Below, in pieces: positions 26,724-35,662 of a DNA stretch of 64,000 nucleotides (its first letter is position 1; each line of letters opens with the position of its first letter). Below the pieces are notes generated by a model, which saw only the letters and a program-made list of their open reading frames with translations, was not told the DNA's origin and searched no databases. The DNA is taken from contig CBDDEH010000004.1 of assembly GCA_965226865.1 (NCBI GenBank), positions 682,001 to 746,000 of the forward strand, in the 5' to 3' direction. Origin of the DNA: CBDDEH01 sp965226865 (GTDB taxonomy: Bacteria; Chloroflexota; Dehalococcoidia; Lucifugimonadales; JAGWBF01). A program made the position numbers and the translations under genes.

Positions 26724-28438
26724 CCCGAATCCACCGAAGGACACCGATGGACGGCGTGAGGAAAGCGGAAGGGGGGTGAGGGAGCTACAGGGGGAATAGC
26801 CTGGGTTCCATTTGGGGTGGGAGGCCGGCGGACGGTCTTCAGTCGCCGCACAGGGCCCCTAAGGCCCTATGCGGGAGTTGCGATGCGCGGGATGGCGAGA
26901 GGATACGCAGCAGGGGACTCTCGCGACTGGGCTGGCGCGACTCTGCGGGGACGTTGGGTTGGCTGGCGGGTCAGTGGCGGACGGGCGCCGTCAGGCTGGG
27001 AGTGGAATGGCTTGCAGCCGGGCCAGGGCGCGACTGAACTGGGTTTCCCAAGGCCAGCGCCGGGGGAGATGCAAAGTGAGGCGGCGCGCCGAGCGGGTGA
27101 TCCGTCCCACCAGAGCGAAGACCCGCCGCCTGAGGGTCTTGGTGATCACGGTCCGCTCGCCCAGACCAATCCGCGCCGTCCAGCGGGCCAGGTTATGCGC
27201 CATCACCTGTACCGCCAGCCAGGCGCCGTTGGCGGCGAAGCGGCCCGAGGGGAGATGGTTCAGCCCGACGCCGTACTTGAGGTCGCGTATGGCGTTCTCG
27301 ACCTCGGCGTGGCGGCGATGATCGGCCTCCAGTTCGAGCAACTCCCCGTCCCGGTCGGTGATGAAGCCGTGATAGCTGTATTTGGCGAAGAGGGCGAGCT
27401 GGGAACCGGGTGTCGGCTTCACCCGCCGGACAATGAGCCGCGCCGGCGGGGCGTCCGGCTTGGTCTGGAACGGGGTGTAAGTCGTCTCGGCGACATCGGC
27501 GGCGCCGTCCATCCAGTAGGGAATGGGAGTCCAGTCCTCCTCTGGTATCGCCTCGATCAGGTCCCGCAGGCTGGCGCGCTGGCGGATGGTGATGGAGAAG
27601 CGGACATCCATTTCCCGGCAGGCGGCAACGACAGTGTGGGCGTAGAAGCCGCTGTCGGCCCGCACCGTGAGTTGTCCCCTGGCCCCGCCGTAGCGCACCC
27701 GCCCCACCGTCTCACGCAGGAAGTGGGCGGCGCCACGGGCGGTGTTGGCACGGGCCCTCGCGCAGCCGGGACATCAGCACGTCTCCGGTGCCGGCGGCAA
27801 TGGCCAGCAGCGGGTGATAGCCGCGGGCGCCGGTATAGCCGTGGTGGCGCGCTCCCTCCTTGGCCAGTCCGTAGGTCTCGCAGATGGTGGAATCGAGGTC
27901 GATGGTGAACGGCGCGTCGCCGGGTCCCGCCCCGGCGGCCCAGGCCCGGGCCAGCAACTGGCGGCTCACCCGGTCCAGTTGACGGACGTGGCCCCACCGG
28001 AAGCTGCGCAGGAAGGTCCCCAGGGTGGATGGCGCCTTAGCCGTGCCGCCCAGGGTGCAGGCCGTCCCCCCGGTGCGCAACACATCGGCGTCGTCAATGC
28101 AGTCGCCCCCAGCCAGCGCAGACGCCACCAGCGTCATCATCTTGTCGCTCGTGTTCGCCCGCCCCGGGGCATCGCCCAGGTCGAGGCGCTGCCGGACGAG
28201 TTGGGGCAGGCCAAGGCGCAGGGCGAGGGTGGCGGGAAGGATCAGCCCGGCATTGGCCACCAGGCGGTGGTCGTCAAAGAGGATGCGGATACGGTCGGGT
28301 TTGTTCTGTGGCAGCATCTATTGGGTGCTCCTTGTTTCCGGGCGGGTTTCTGTTCCAAAACCATTATCCCAGATTCAGAGGAGCACCCGCTGGCTTCTTC
28401 AAGGGCTGTCCCCAAGGACGTCCTTCGGTGGATTCGGG
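26724..28438 (-). mobile_element. IS1380-family element, copy 3
   Basis: Terminal repeats at 26724-26741 and ending 28438. Right subterminal region is the type-A form (agattcagaggagcaccc) shared with copies 4 and 5; the left region resembles copy 5. Flanks CTTAG and CTAAA are not a repeat. Bases 28439-28711 to its right hold no gene beyond the short possible DUF2971 remnant. Confidence 0.92.
26991..28317 (-). pseudogene. IS1380 transposase with one frameshift (copy 3)
   Basis: Two frames: 28317-27712 holds the N-terminal half with the first catalytic Asp (TIDLDSTICETYG), ending LREGPCQHRPWRR; 27707-26991 resumes at GRVRYGGARGQ with the second Asp (VRADSGFY) and the Glu. The single extra base near 27752 is shared with copies 2, 5 and 6. 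The N-terminus is of the LRLGLPQLVRQ type shared with copy 4. Confidence 0.9.
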
Positions 28439-28711
28439 CTAAAGGTGAGCAGGATGATCGGCGCTGATTGCTTTCTTGGTAGTGCAAGAATAATCGACGT
28501 TAATCACCTGGAATAGGGCTCCCGTCAACCGGGCCGGGACGACCTCGCTTGAAAGTCCTCATCACTCAGGTATCCTTCAACTGTCGTAGTTAATTGGAAC
28601 CAGAGCGTTACTGGTCCGGACGTCTCGATGATGGTCAGGCGACGACATCGCAGGCCACCGCCATAAAGTCGGCAGATGCGAGATTTACCTTACCAATATT
28701 TCTTGCTGATT

Positions 28712-29670
28712 AGGGTCAGATAGATGTCGGACACCAGCGAGAGAGATGAAAGGGAGGTATGCTGGTGTCAAGATGAGTGTATATGGGGCCATACTGCCGG
28801 GAGCGGCGAGATTGGCACGGCTCCCGGCGGAGCCCTCGATGGAAGCCAAGCGCCGATGGAAAGTAGTGCGATGGTTTGAGGAGCATGCATGAAGGGAAAG
28901 TGCGGTTGACAGCCCGTCACTTTGGGTACAGTCCTGACACCATAAGCTGGTGGGTACGCGCCTACAACTCCGGTGGAGTGAGAGGGCTGGAGCCTGGGAG
29001 TAGGAGACCCAAGAGGGTGAGACAGCCTCAGGCGTTGATGGAGGTGGTAGAGAGGGTCCGGGCCGTCAGGGAGCAGTACCCCCGCTGGGGACGGGAGAAG
29101 CTGCGGGCACTGCGGTCCGAGGAAGGCCCTACCCTCTCGGCCAAGAGCATAGATCGGGTGATAGGCTGTCTCAAGGCGCGTGGGGTACTCCGAGAGGCAG
29201 TACAACCCCGCAAGGCCGTCAGGTGGCGCCACACGAGGCTGCGACGACCCAGGGAGTTGGTGGTGGACAGCCCCGGAGCGTTGGTGCAAATGGACAGCAA
29301 GCAGGTGGCCCAATTCCTCTTCCAAAGTCCAGGCCATACAGTCGGACGGGGGAAGCGAGTTCCTGAAGGAGTTTGGAGCCAGGGTAGCAGAACTCCAGTT
29401 GACCCACTACTTCAACCGACCTAACTACCCTCACGGTAACGGGCGCATTGAGCGTAGCTTCCGCACCGACGAGGAGGAGTTCTACCAGGTGGAGGACCTC
29501 CCCACCGGCCTGGGCGGGCGGGAGTAGGCTCTCCTGTCCTGGAACCTCACCTACGAGACGGTGCGCCCTCATCAAGCCCTGGGTTACAAGACCCCGGACC
29601 AGTTCTATCACCACTGGCTCAATACTAATGCCACGGGAAAGGAGGTCTTGTCCGGATATCTCCTGACCCT
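28712..29670 (+). mobile_element. IS481/IS3-like element, internally deleted
   Basis: Inverted ends AGGGTCAGATAGATGTCGG (28712) and, from the right, AGGGTCAGGAGATATCCGG (29670) bound a 959-bp remnant containing a broken integrase-type transposase. No target duplication is visible. Confidence 0.7.
28774..29660 (+). pseudogene. Integrase-core transposase, deleted and frameshifted
   Basis: Frames in order: a start at 28774 (MSVYGAILPGAARLAR) that ends at a TGA near 28892; an HTH region (ARHFGYSPDTISWWVRAYN) and linker up to VQMDSKQV, the first catalytic Asp; then, after loss of about 60 residues, VQAIQSDGGSEFLKEFGARV (second Asp), PHGNGRIERSFRTDEEEF (Glu), a TAG and YETVRPHQALGYKTP. Clearly inactive. 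Confidence 0.8.
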
Positions 29671-29680
29671 ATACACTTGC

Positions 29681-29710
29681 TTGACAATGCAATCTCAAGG
29701 ATAGTATCTT
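29681..29710 (+). promoter_or_regulatory. Sigma-70-type promoter before the collagen-like gene
   Basis: TTGACA at 29681-29686 and TATCTT at 29705-29710 are separated by 18 bases, 52 bases before the GTG start. It sits just outside the right end of the adjacent IS remnant. Confidence 0.55.
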
Positions 29711-29761
29711 AGAGTAACGTTTTGAAGCGGGAACTGTGCAGTAAATGAAGGAGGTGCGTTT

Positions 29762-30814
29762 GTGAGACCCCGATCCATGCGGATAAGAAACAACTGGGAG
29801 TCAACTACATCAGTTTGGAGATGGCTGGGAGCCGCGGTCCTAGTGACCGTTGTAGCGCTCGCGGCCTCCGCTTGTACGGGGGACACTGGCCCTCAGGGTG
29901 GACAAGGTCTTCCGGGCGCTCAGGGCGATCAGGGTCCTCTAGGCGCTCAGGGTTCACAGGGCGACCCCGGAGGGCCGGAGGGGCCGGAGGGGCCGGAGGG
30001 GCCGGAGGGGCCGGAGGGGCCTCAAGGCACACAAGGGGGGCAAGGCATTCCCGGCCCGGAGGGACCCAAAGGGGATCCCGGAACTCCAGGCGGGCCGCCA
30101 GGACCACAAGGCCTACAGGGACCCAAAGGGGATCCCGGAACTCCAGGCGGGCCGCCAGGACCACAAGGCCTACAGGGGCCAGCCGGTCCTCAGGCACGTG
30201 TTGGACCCCGCGGTATAACGGGCGACACAGGCCCGCAAGGACCACAGGGCGTCAAGGGAGACCTCGGAGAACAGGGGGCAACGGGACAAACCGGACCTCA
30301 GGGGCCGATCGGTAGGACAGGACCACGAGGGCCAGTTGGTCCTGAGGGGCCGCTCGGACCGACTGGGCCACAGGGGCCACAGGGTGACACTGGAGGACCC
30401 GGACCCGTGGGGCCAGACGGAGTTCAGGGGCCGCAGGGACCTATCGGCGAGCAAGGGCCGGCAGGACAGCGCGGGGCTGCGGGAACTCAAGGGGTTCAAG
30501 GACCCCATGGCCCTCAGGGAGTACAGGGCGATTCCGGAGTATCCAACCTTCGAATCGTGACAGAAGTGAGCGCCTCGAACAGCCAGAATAAGACGGGTGT
30601 AGCTGAATGCACGGTTGCTAACGAGGAATTGTCGGCGGTCAGTGGTGGAGCGGAGTTGAGTGGTGATAGTGACGGGGTCGTTATAGCGGAAACACGACCG
30701 ACGGGGCTGGCGGGAGAGACTCCTGCAGGGTGGACGGCAAGCGCCGTGGAGACCAGCCTGAACACTAGCGATTGGACACTTACCGTCTACGCTGTGTGCG
30801 CCAAGGTTAACTAG
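29762..30814 (+). CDS. Collagen-like surface lipoprotein
   Basis: GTG 29762 follows GGAGG seven bases upstream. A basic N-terminus and hydrophobic segment end in lipobox ASAC, then about 230 residues of Gly-X-Y triplets rich in GPQ, GPE and GPR predict a collagen-type triple helix on the cell surface. A 90-residue C-terminal domain (NLRIVTEVSASNSQNKTGVA and DWTLTVYAVCAKVN) is probably the trimerising or anchoring head. Repeats inside the gene (9-bp and 57-bp units) keep the frame and give room for length variation. Substrate or partner is unknown; such proteins act in adhesion or envelope structure. Confidence 0.85.
   Translation: MRPRSMRIRNNWESTTSVWRWLGAAVLVTVVALAASACTGDTGPQGGQGLPGAQGDQGPLGAQGSQGDPGGPEGPEGPEGPEGPEGPQGTQGGQGIPGPEGPKGDPGTPGGPPGPQGLQGPKGDPGTPGGPPGPQGLQGPAGPQARVGPRGITGDTGPQGPQGVKGDLGEQGATGQTGPQGPIGRTGPRGPVGPEGPLGPTGPQGPQGDTGGPGPVGPDGVQGPQGPIGEQGPAGQRGAAGTQGVQGPHGPQGVQGDSGVSNLRIVTEVSASNSQNKTGVAECTVANEELSAVSGGAELSGDSDGVVIAETRPTGLAGETPAGWTASAVETSLNTSDWTLTVYAVCAKVN
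29969..30021 (+). repeat. 9-bp tandem repeat in the collagen gene
   Basis: Six near-identical units of GGAGGGGCC encode (GPE)n triplets; units are a multiple of three, so slippage would change length without frameshift. Confidence 0.85.
30064..30177 (+). repeat. 57-bp direct repeat in the collagen gene
   Basis: Two copies beginning ACCCAAAGGGGATCCCGGAA at 30064 and 30121 encode the same 19 residues (GPKGDPGTPGGPPGPQGLQ); identical, so duplication is recent. Confidence 0.85.
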
Positions 30815-30892
30815 TACAGCACTGAGGACAAAACCCGGACGGTCTGAGCTGTCCTAAGAAAGGACCGCTTGGGTGATCCGATTGAGGTTCCC

Positions 30893-30932
30893 AGAGGGTC
30901 CCTCACACGCGCATGTGTGTGAGGGACCCTCT
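30893..30932 (+). terminator. Hairpin after the collagen gene
   Basis: AGAGGGTCCCTCACAC and its perfect inverse pair over 16 bp around a 6-base loop, followed by a short T-containing tail (caattta). Probable bidirectional terminator. Between 30933 and 31618 I see no supportable gene, only a piece of the dispersed repeat (31393-31485) and a solo IS3-like end near 31567. Confidence 0.6.
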
Positions 30933-31392
30933 CAATTTAGGGCTGCGGTTGTATCTCCAAAACAGCAGGATGCTCCCTCGTTCGGGTCAGACGGCCTCGG
31001 CGTCATCGCAATTGGTGTCTTCCACTTTTCGCAGTCGGAGGACCCCGCGGTCAATCCCGTGAACAGGACACAGGCACTGTTCAGCTGCGACCGCGACCGA
31101 CATGCTTCCCCTGGGCTGCAAGAACCACCTGTTGCAAGGCAGCAAGCAATCTGGGATGGGGGACCTTAAGCGGGCCGGGCCAGAGCCGCTCCCCTGCAAG
31201 TCTGTGATGGAATAGGGGTAGGCACATAAATCGGCCTCTTGGGGCCCGTTTGCTCCGGCGGCTAATCCTTTCCTGAAACAAACGGCTGTCCTGCGGGCTG
31301 GAGGGTTGCGGACGAGGATGGCCCCCGGTTCGGCTACACCTACATCTCCTCTGTGAACGTGGAGACCAGGGAACTATCTCGAAACTGGATGT

Positions 31393-31485
31393 GGTCTTTA
31401 GATCGAGACCTCCCAGCGGAAGTTACTCAATACCCAATAGACACCAAAAACTGCGATGCTCGTGGGCGGTCCATTTTCAAAACCA
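31393..31485. repeat. Dispersed repeat, member 3
   Basis: Contains GATCGAGACCTCCCAGCGGA, then CAATAGACACC and GCTCGTGGGCGGTC; the first block matches 16869-16890, the latter two match 41018-41060. Confidence 0.5.
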
Positions 31486-31618
31486 AAGCCTTCCCGCTCT
31501 CTCATCTCCTAGTGACTCCCCGGGACTCTACTGAGCACAACACGGTGAGAAGGACTGCAACTCTTTGAGGTGGACCCAGAAAACAGGACATGTAAAAGGT
31601 GTCGATATCCAGCGACTA

Positions 31619-33209
31619 TGTCCGCCTAAGTGGTCAGGGAAAATGTCCATCTAGGCCGCTGTCATACCATCGGACTGTGCTACGCGGGACCTGCCCTGGT
31701 GCGCATCATGGGCGGGCTCTTGGCTTCGGCGTACTTGCTGACCGTGTTCCTGTGGATGCCCAACTCCCTGGCGATTGCCCGAATGGAGAGGCCCCGAAGC
31801 TTAGCCTGCTGCACGGCCTTCCACCGAACCCTCTGTCGCGGCGTGGGTTTCCTGCGTGGCGATGCCGGAGGCTTGCGAACTCTGCCGCCGCCGTTCAATG
31901 TGGCGCTGTCGGCCTCGATGGCGTCGAGGGATGCCAGGCTCTCCTTGGGGTGGCTGCCCACGCCGTTGACCCTACGGTCAAGGCCGGGGCCATATCGGAG
32001 AGGACCATTGGAGGCACGGAGAACTCCAGGGCGCGGCGGCGCCTCCTGTGTGGGGATCGTGCGTCCCCGGTACTGCACGAGGAGCTGACCGTCCAGGCCC
32101 TCATGGACCTCCAGCTGCGCTCCGGCGTAGCTAGGCCGCTCCTTACCAGGCAGCAGCTGCAAGGTACGCCAGTTGTACTTGACGGTGTTGTCCCTGGCCA
32201 CCTTGCGGCGGTGCTTGAAACAGAGTATCTGGTCCAGGGCCACCGATGACTCCATAGGGCGGTAAGCAACGCTTGAGTGCTCTGCCGGAACCCCGAACTT
32301 CTCGTTGAAGCGCGGCAGGAAGCGGTGCAGGACTTCATTGGCCTCGTCGATGGTGGTGACGCCCGCCAGGCGCAGCTCGGTCACCAGCCGGTCCTGGAAT
32401 GTCCCCGCCGTCCGCTCGACCCGGCCCTTCGCCTGCGGTGACCTGGCGAATATCTGGCGTATCCCCAGCTCCTCCATGGCGCGGGCGAACTGGGTTGGCC
32501 CGGCCGGCTTCTGGCGAGGCTCTCCAGTATGCTTGAAGACCGCGTGTCGGTCGCTGTAGACGGCCAGCGGTATCCCGCATTGCCGGATCAACCCCTCCAT
32601 GAGAAGGAAGTAGCCGCGGGTGTCCTCCTCCTGGCTGAACAGAGCGTCAGGCACAGTGCCGGTGGCGTCGTCCACGGCCAACAGCAGGACGAACCGGGGT
32701 CCTTGTTACCCCAGCCACCGATGGTGGCTCCCATCTATCTGCAGCAGCAGCCCTTCTTGGGCCATGCGTTTGCGCCGGACACGGTGTCTGGGCGGCCGGC
32801 GGCGGCGGGGGCTGTCCATGCCGGCGCTGACCAGGATGCGGCGCACCGTAGAGCGGCTCAGGTCGATCCCCTCCAGTTCCATCAACAACTCGGTCAGATG
32901 CGTATGGTTGTTCCAGCGTAGCGAGTGCGGGCCAGCTGCACCACGTAAGTCATCTTGGTCTCCGTCGTGGTGTTGGCTGGTCGGCGGCCACGATTCCCGT
33001 GGGCGAGTGCGGCGGCGCCCTCCTTCCTACTAGGCCGCCAGAATACGCCTCATGTGGCGTTCGCTCACTCCCAGGACCTCGGCCGCCTGACATACCGGCA
33101 CCTGACCCACCAGAACGCTGTTGAGCACCTGAAGTCTCGTCTGCTCCTTCTGCGTCAATGTCACACCTTCCATGGGATGACATTTTCGCTGACCAGTTAG
33201 CTACTGACA
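31619..33209 (-). mobile_element. ISNCY-like element, decayed
   Basis: Ends with related inverted sequence: TGTCCGCCTAAGTGGTCAGG at 31619 and, read inward from 33209, TGTCAGTAGCTAACTGGTCA; both continue into GAAAATGTC. It holds a multiply frameshifted transposase on the minus strand. Confidence 0.65.
31680..33173 (-). pseudogene. ISNCY-type transposase, frameshifted
   Basis: Starts with an HTH (LTQKEQTRLQVLNSVLVGQV, AAEVLGVSERHMRRILAA) that ends at a TAG; pieces LMELEGIDLSRSTVRRILVS and LLLQIDGSHHRWLG follow in another frame; from 32681 a long frame gives VDDATGTVPDALFSQEEDTR, AVYSDRHAVF, SPQAKGRVERTAGTFQDRLV and a basic C-terminus to 31680. Conserved acidic residues of the family are recognisable, but at least three breaks make it inactive. 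Confidence 0.75.
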
Positions 33210-33297
33210 TAATCGTAGAACAACGACATAAACGGCGGAGAGATAATGTACCGGCGAGGCGGGGTTGAGCGTTGAGGAGGGGCGCTTGAAAAGTGTA

Positions 33298-33315
33298 CCC
33301 CCCCCCCCCCCCCCC
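33298..33315 (+). repeat. Poly(C) tract of 18
   Basis: An uninterrupted run of 18 C lies 28 bases before the ATG at 33344 of istA, in the IS21 leader. Such a run could vary in length or be an assembly artefact. Confidence 0.9.
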
Positions 33316-33358
33316 GCCTTCCATAGGGTTCGTAGAGAACTTTATGGAAGGTGTAAGG

Positions 33359-34858
33359 ATGTACAAGGTGGAGTTGTACGTGCGAGTGCGCCGGGCCTGC
33401 ATGGTGGAGGGGATGAGCAGCCGTGAGGCTGCCCGGGTGTTCGGGCTGCACCGGGATACGGTGCGCAAGATGCTGGAGCACTCCGTGCCTCCCGGGTACC
33501 GTCGGCAGTCACCTCCTCGTCGTCCCAAGCTGGACCCGTACCGCGGAGTGATCGACCGGATCCTGGAGGAGGACCGTAGTCTTCCGAAGAAGCAGCGCCA
33601 CACTGCGAAGCGTATCTACGAGCGCCTGAGAGCGGAGCACAGCTTCACCGGCAAGTACACGATAGTCAAGGACTACGTGCGCGAGCGGCGTCGCCGGACA
33701 CGGGAGATGTACGTTCCGCTCTCCCATCCCGCGGGAGATGCCCAGTGCGACTTCGGCCAGGCGAAGGCGGTGATCGGAGGAGTAGAGCAGACCATCCACT
33801 ACTTCGTGCTGGACCTTCCCCACAGCGACGCGTGCTTCGTCAAGGCCTACCCCGCAGAGACGACCGAGGCGTTCTGCGACGGTCACGTCTCGGCGTTGTC
33901 GTTCCTGGGCGGTGTGCCCCGGAGCATCGTGTACGACAACACGAGGTTGGCGGTGGCGAAGATCCTGGGAGACGGCCGGCGCCGGCGTACTCGTGTGTTC
34001 TCCGAGCTCGTGTCCCACTACCTGTTCGAGGATCGGTTCGGCCGTCCCGGCAAGGGTAACGACAAGGGCAAGGTGGAGGGGTTGGTGGGATATGCTCGTC
34101 GGAACTTCCTGGTGCCTGTGCCGTCGTTCGAGAGCTTCGATGCCCTCAACGCCTACCTGGAGGAGAGGTGCCTGGAACGGCTGGGGAGACGGTTGCGTGG
34201 GCACGAGGAGACGATAGGCCAGCGGATGGAGCGTGACCTGGAGGCCCTGCTGCCGCTCCCCACCGTGCCCTACGACGCCAGCGACAAGCACGTGAGCCGT
34301 GTCAGCTCCCTGTCCCTGGTGCGGTACCGTACCAACGACTACTCGGTGCCCGTGGCCTACGGTCACATGGAAGTTGTGGTGCGAGGCTATGTGGGTGAGG
34401 TGGTGATCAGCTGCGGGGCAGAGGTGATAGCCCGGCACAGGCGCTCATACGAACGCGACGACTTCGTGTTCGACCCGGTGCACTACCTGCCGCTGCTGGA
34501 GCGCAAGACGGGAGCGCTGGACCAGGCTGCTCCGCTTGCCGGGTGGGAGTTGCCGGAGGAGTTCGGCGTGCTGAGGCGGCTGCTGGAGTCGAGGATGGGC
34601 AGGCGCGGCAAGCGTGAGTTCGTGCAGGTGCTGCGGTTGATGGAGAGCTTCCGCAAGGAGGAGGTGTACGAGGGTGTGCGGGATGCCCTCAGGCTCGGCG
34701 CCATAAGCTTCGACGCCGTCAAGCACCTGGTGCTGTGCAGAGTGGAGGGTCGTCCCCAGAGACTCGACCTACAGCTGTATCCCTATCTGCCCAGGGTCAG
34801 CGTGACCAGGACAGCAGCCAGGGACTACATGGCGCTCATGCCGGGGAGCGGGCGGTGA
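33359..34858 (+). CDS. istA: IS21 transposase IstA (element 2)
   Basis: 499 residues from ATG 33359 (GGAAGGTGTAAGG immediately upstream; ATG 33344 is also possible). HTH at SSREAARVFGLHRDTVRKML, then the rve core with Asp in DAQCDFGQAKAVI, Asp in VYDNTRLAVAKIL and Glu in GNDKGKVEGLVGYARRNFL. C-terminal beta domain has RYRTNDYSVPVAYGHMEVVV. Only distantly related to element 1. It overlaps istB by four bases and looks functional. Confidence 0.93.
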   Translation: MYKVELYVRVRRACMVEGMSSREAARVFGLHRDTVRKMLEHSVPPGYRRQSPPRRPKLDPYRGVIDRILEEDRSLPKKQRHTAKRIYERLRAEHSFTGKYTIVKDYVRERRRRTREMYVPLSHPAGDAQCDFGQAKAVIGGVEQTIHYFVLDLPHSDACFVKAYPAETTEAFCDGHVSALSFLGGVPRSIVYDNTRLAVAKILGDGRRRRTRVFSELVSHYLFEDRFGRPGKGNDKGKVEGLVGYARRNFLVPVPSFESFDALNAYLEERCLERLGRRLRGHEETIGQRMERDLEALLPLPTVPYDASDKHVSRVSSLSLVRYRTNDYSVPVAYGHMEVVVRGYVGEVVISCGAEVIARHRRSYERDDFVFDPVHYLPLLERKTGALDQAAPLAGWELPEEFGVLRRLLESRMGRRGKREFVQVLRLMESFRKEEVYEGVRDALRLGAISFDAVKHLVLCRVEGRPQRLDLQLYPYLPRVSVTRTAARDYMALMPGSGR

Positions 34859-35637
34859 GCGAGAGGTCTACGGTGCTGTTGGAGCACCACCTCAAGGAGC
34901 TGAAGCTGCCGACCTTCCTGAGGGAGTACGGCAAGGTGGCCGCCCAGTGTGCCGCTGAGGACGTAGACCATCCGGGCTACCTGCAGAGGCTCTCTGAGCT
35001 TGAGCTGATAGACCGCCATCATCGCATGGTGGACCGCAGGATCAAGGCTGCTCGCTTCCCTGCCACGAAGAGCCTCGACACCTTCGACTTCCTGGCCATC
35101 CCGTCGGTGAACAAGCACCTGGTCATGCAGCTGGCACGCTGCGAGTACGTAGACCGGCGTGAGAACGTCATCGCCGTCGGCAACAGCGGGACCGGCAAGA
35201 CCCACGTGGCCCTCGGCCTGGGACTCGCCGCCTGCCAGAGGGGACTGTCGGTCGGCTTCACCACGGCCGCCTCGCTGGTCCACGAGCTGATTGAGGCCAG
35301 GGACGAGCGACGGCTGCTCAACCTCCAGAAGAAGCTGGCCCGTCTCAAGCTGCTCATCATCGACGAACTCGGCTCCGTCCCACTTTCCAAGACCGGAGCC
35401 GAGCTCCTCTTCGAGGTCTTCAGCCAGAGATACGAGAGAGGGTCTATCCTGGTCACCACAAATCTGCCCTTCGACGAGTGGACCGAGGTCTTCGGCTCTG
35501 AGAGGCTGACCGGAGCCCTGCTAGACCACCTCACTCACCGTGTTCACATCCCGGAGATGAACGGCGAGAGCTACCGTCTCAAGCAGAGCCGACAGGCCGA
35601 GGCCGTGCGCGCTGCCAGCGATCCTGCTGACGCATAA
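34855..35637 (+). CDS. istB: IS21 helper ATPase IstB (element 2)
   Basis: GTG 34855 overlaps the istA stop (GTGA). The 260-residue AAA+ protein has the IstB N-terminal region (LLEHHLKELKLPTFLREYGK), Walker A GNSGTGKTH, Walker B LLIIDELGSVPL and the sensor/arginine region ITTNLPFDEWTEVFG-like sequence VTTNLPFDEWTEVFG. Intact, in contrast with element 1. It assists IstA in target capture. Confidence 0.93.
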   Translation: MSERSTVLLEHHLKELKLPTFLREYGKVAAQCAAEDVDHPGYLQRLSELELIDRHHRMVDRRIKAARFPATKSLDTFDFLAIPSVNKHLVMQLARCEYVDRRENVIAVGNSGTGKTHVALGLGLAACQRGLSVGFTTAASLVHELIEARDERRLLNLQKKLARLKLLIIDELGSVPLSKTGAELLFEVFSQRYERGSILVTTNLPFDEWTEVFGSERLTGALLDHLTHRVHIPEMNGESYRLKQSRQAEAVRAASDPADA

Positions 35638-35662
35638 ACCCCGCCGCATTCACTCCAGTTAA

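Larger units (their letters stand above)
33210..35662 (+). mobile_element. IS21-family element 2 (continues at 37373-37484 beyond nested IS1380 copy 4)
   Basis: Intact istA and istB are followed by IS1380 copy 4, inserted at GTTAA 25 bases after istB. The IS21 right end resumes at 37373 and ends near 37484 (TGTCAAGGG inverted), where it truncates glnK. Terminal-repeat elements GAAAAGTGTACC occur at both ends (33288 and, inverted, about 37434). The exact left boundary is obscured by the neighbouring ISNCY remnant. Confidence 0.75.

Noticed and set aside
28439..28516. Clear continuation of the DUF2971 gene after IS1380 copy 3
   Set aside because: Only about 25 residues before a stop, and the IS flanks do not form a duplication; kept as a possibility only.
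29969..30177. Regularly spaced repeats that might be a CRISPR array
   Set aside because: Units are tandem without spacers and encode collagen triplets in frame.
30873..31199. Short frames on both strands between the collagen gene and the ISNCY remnant
   Set aside because: They start inside a terminator hairpin or lack ribosome-binding sites, and show no family features.
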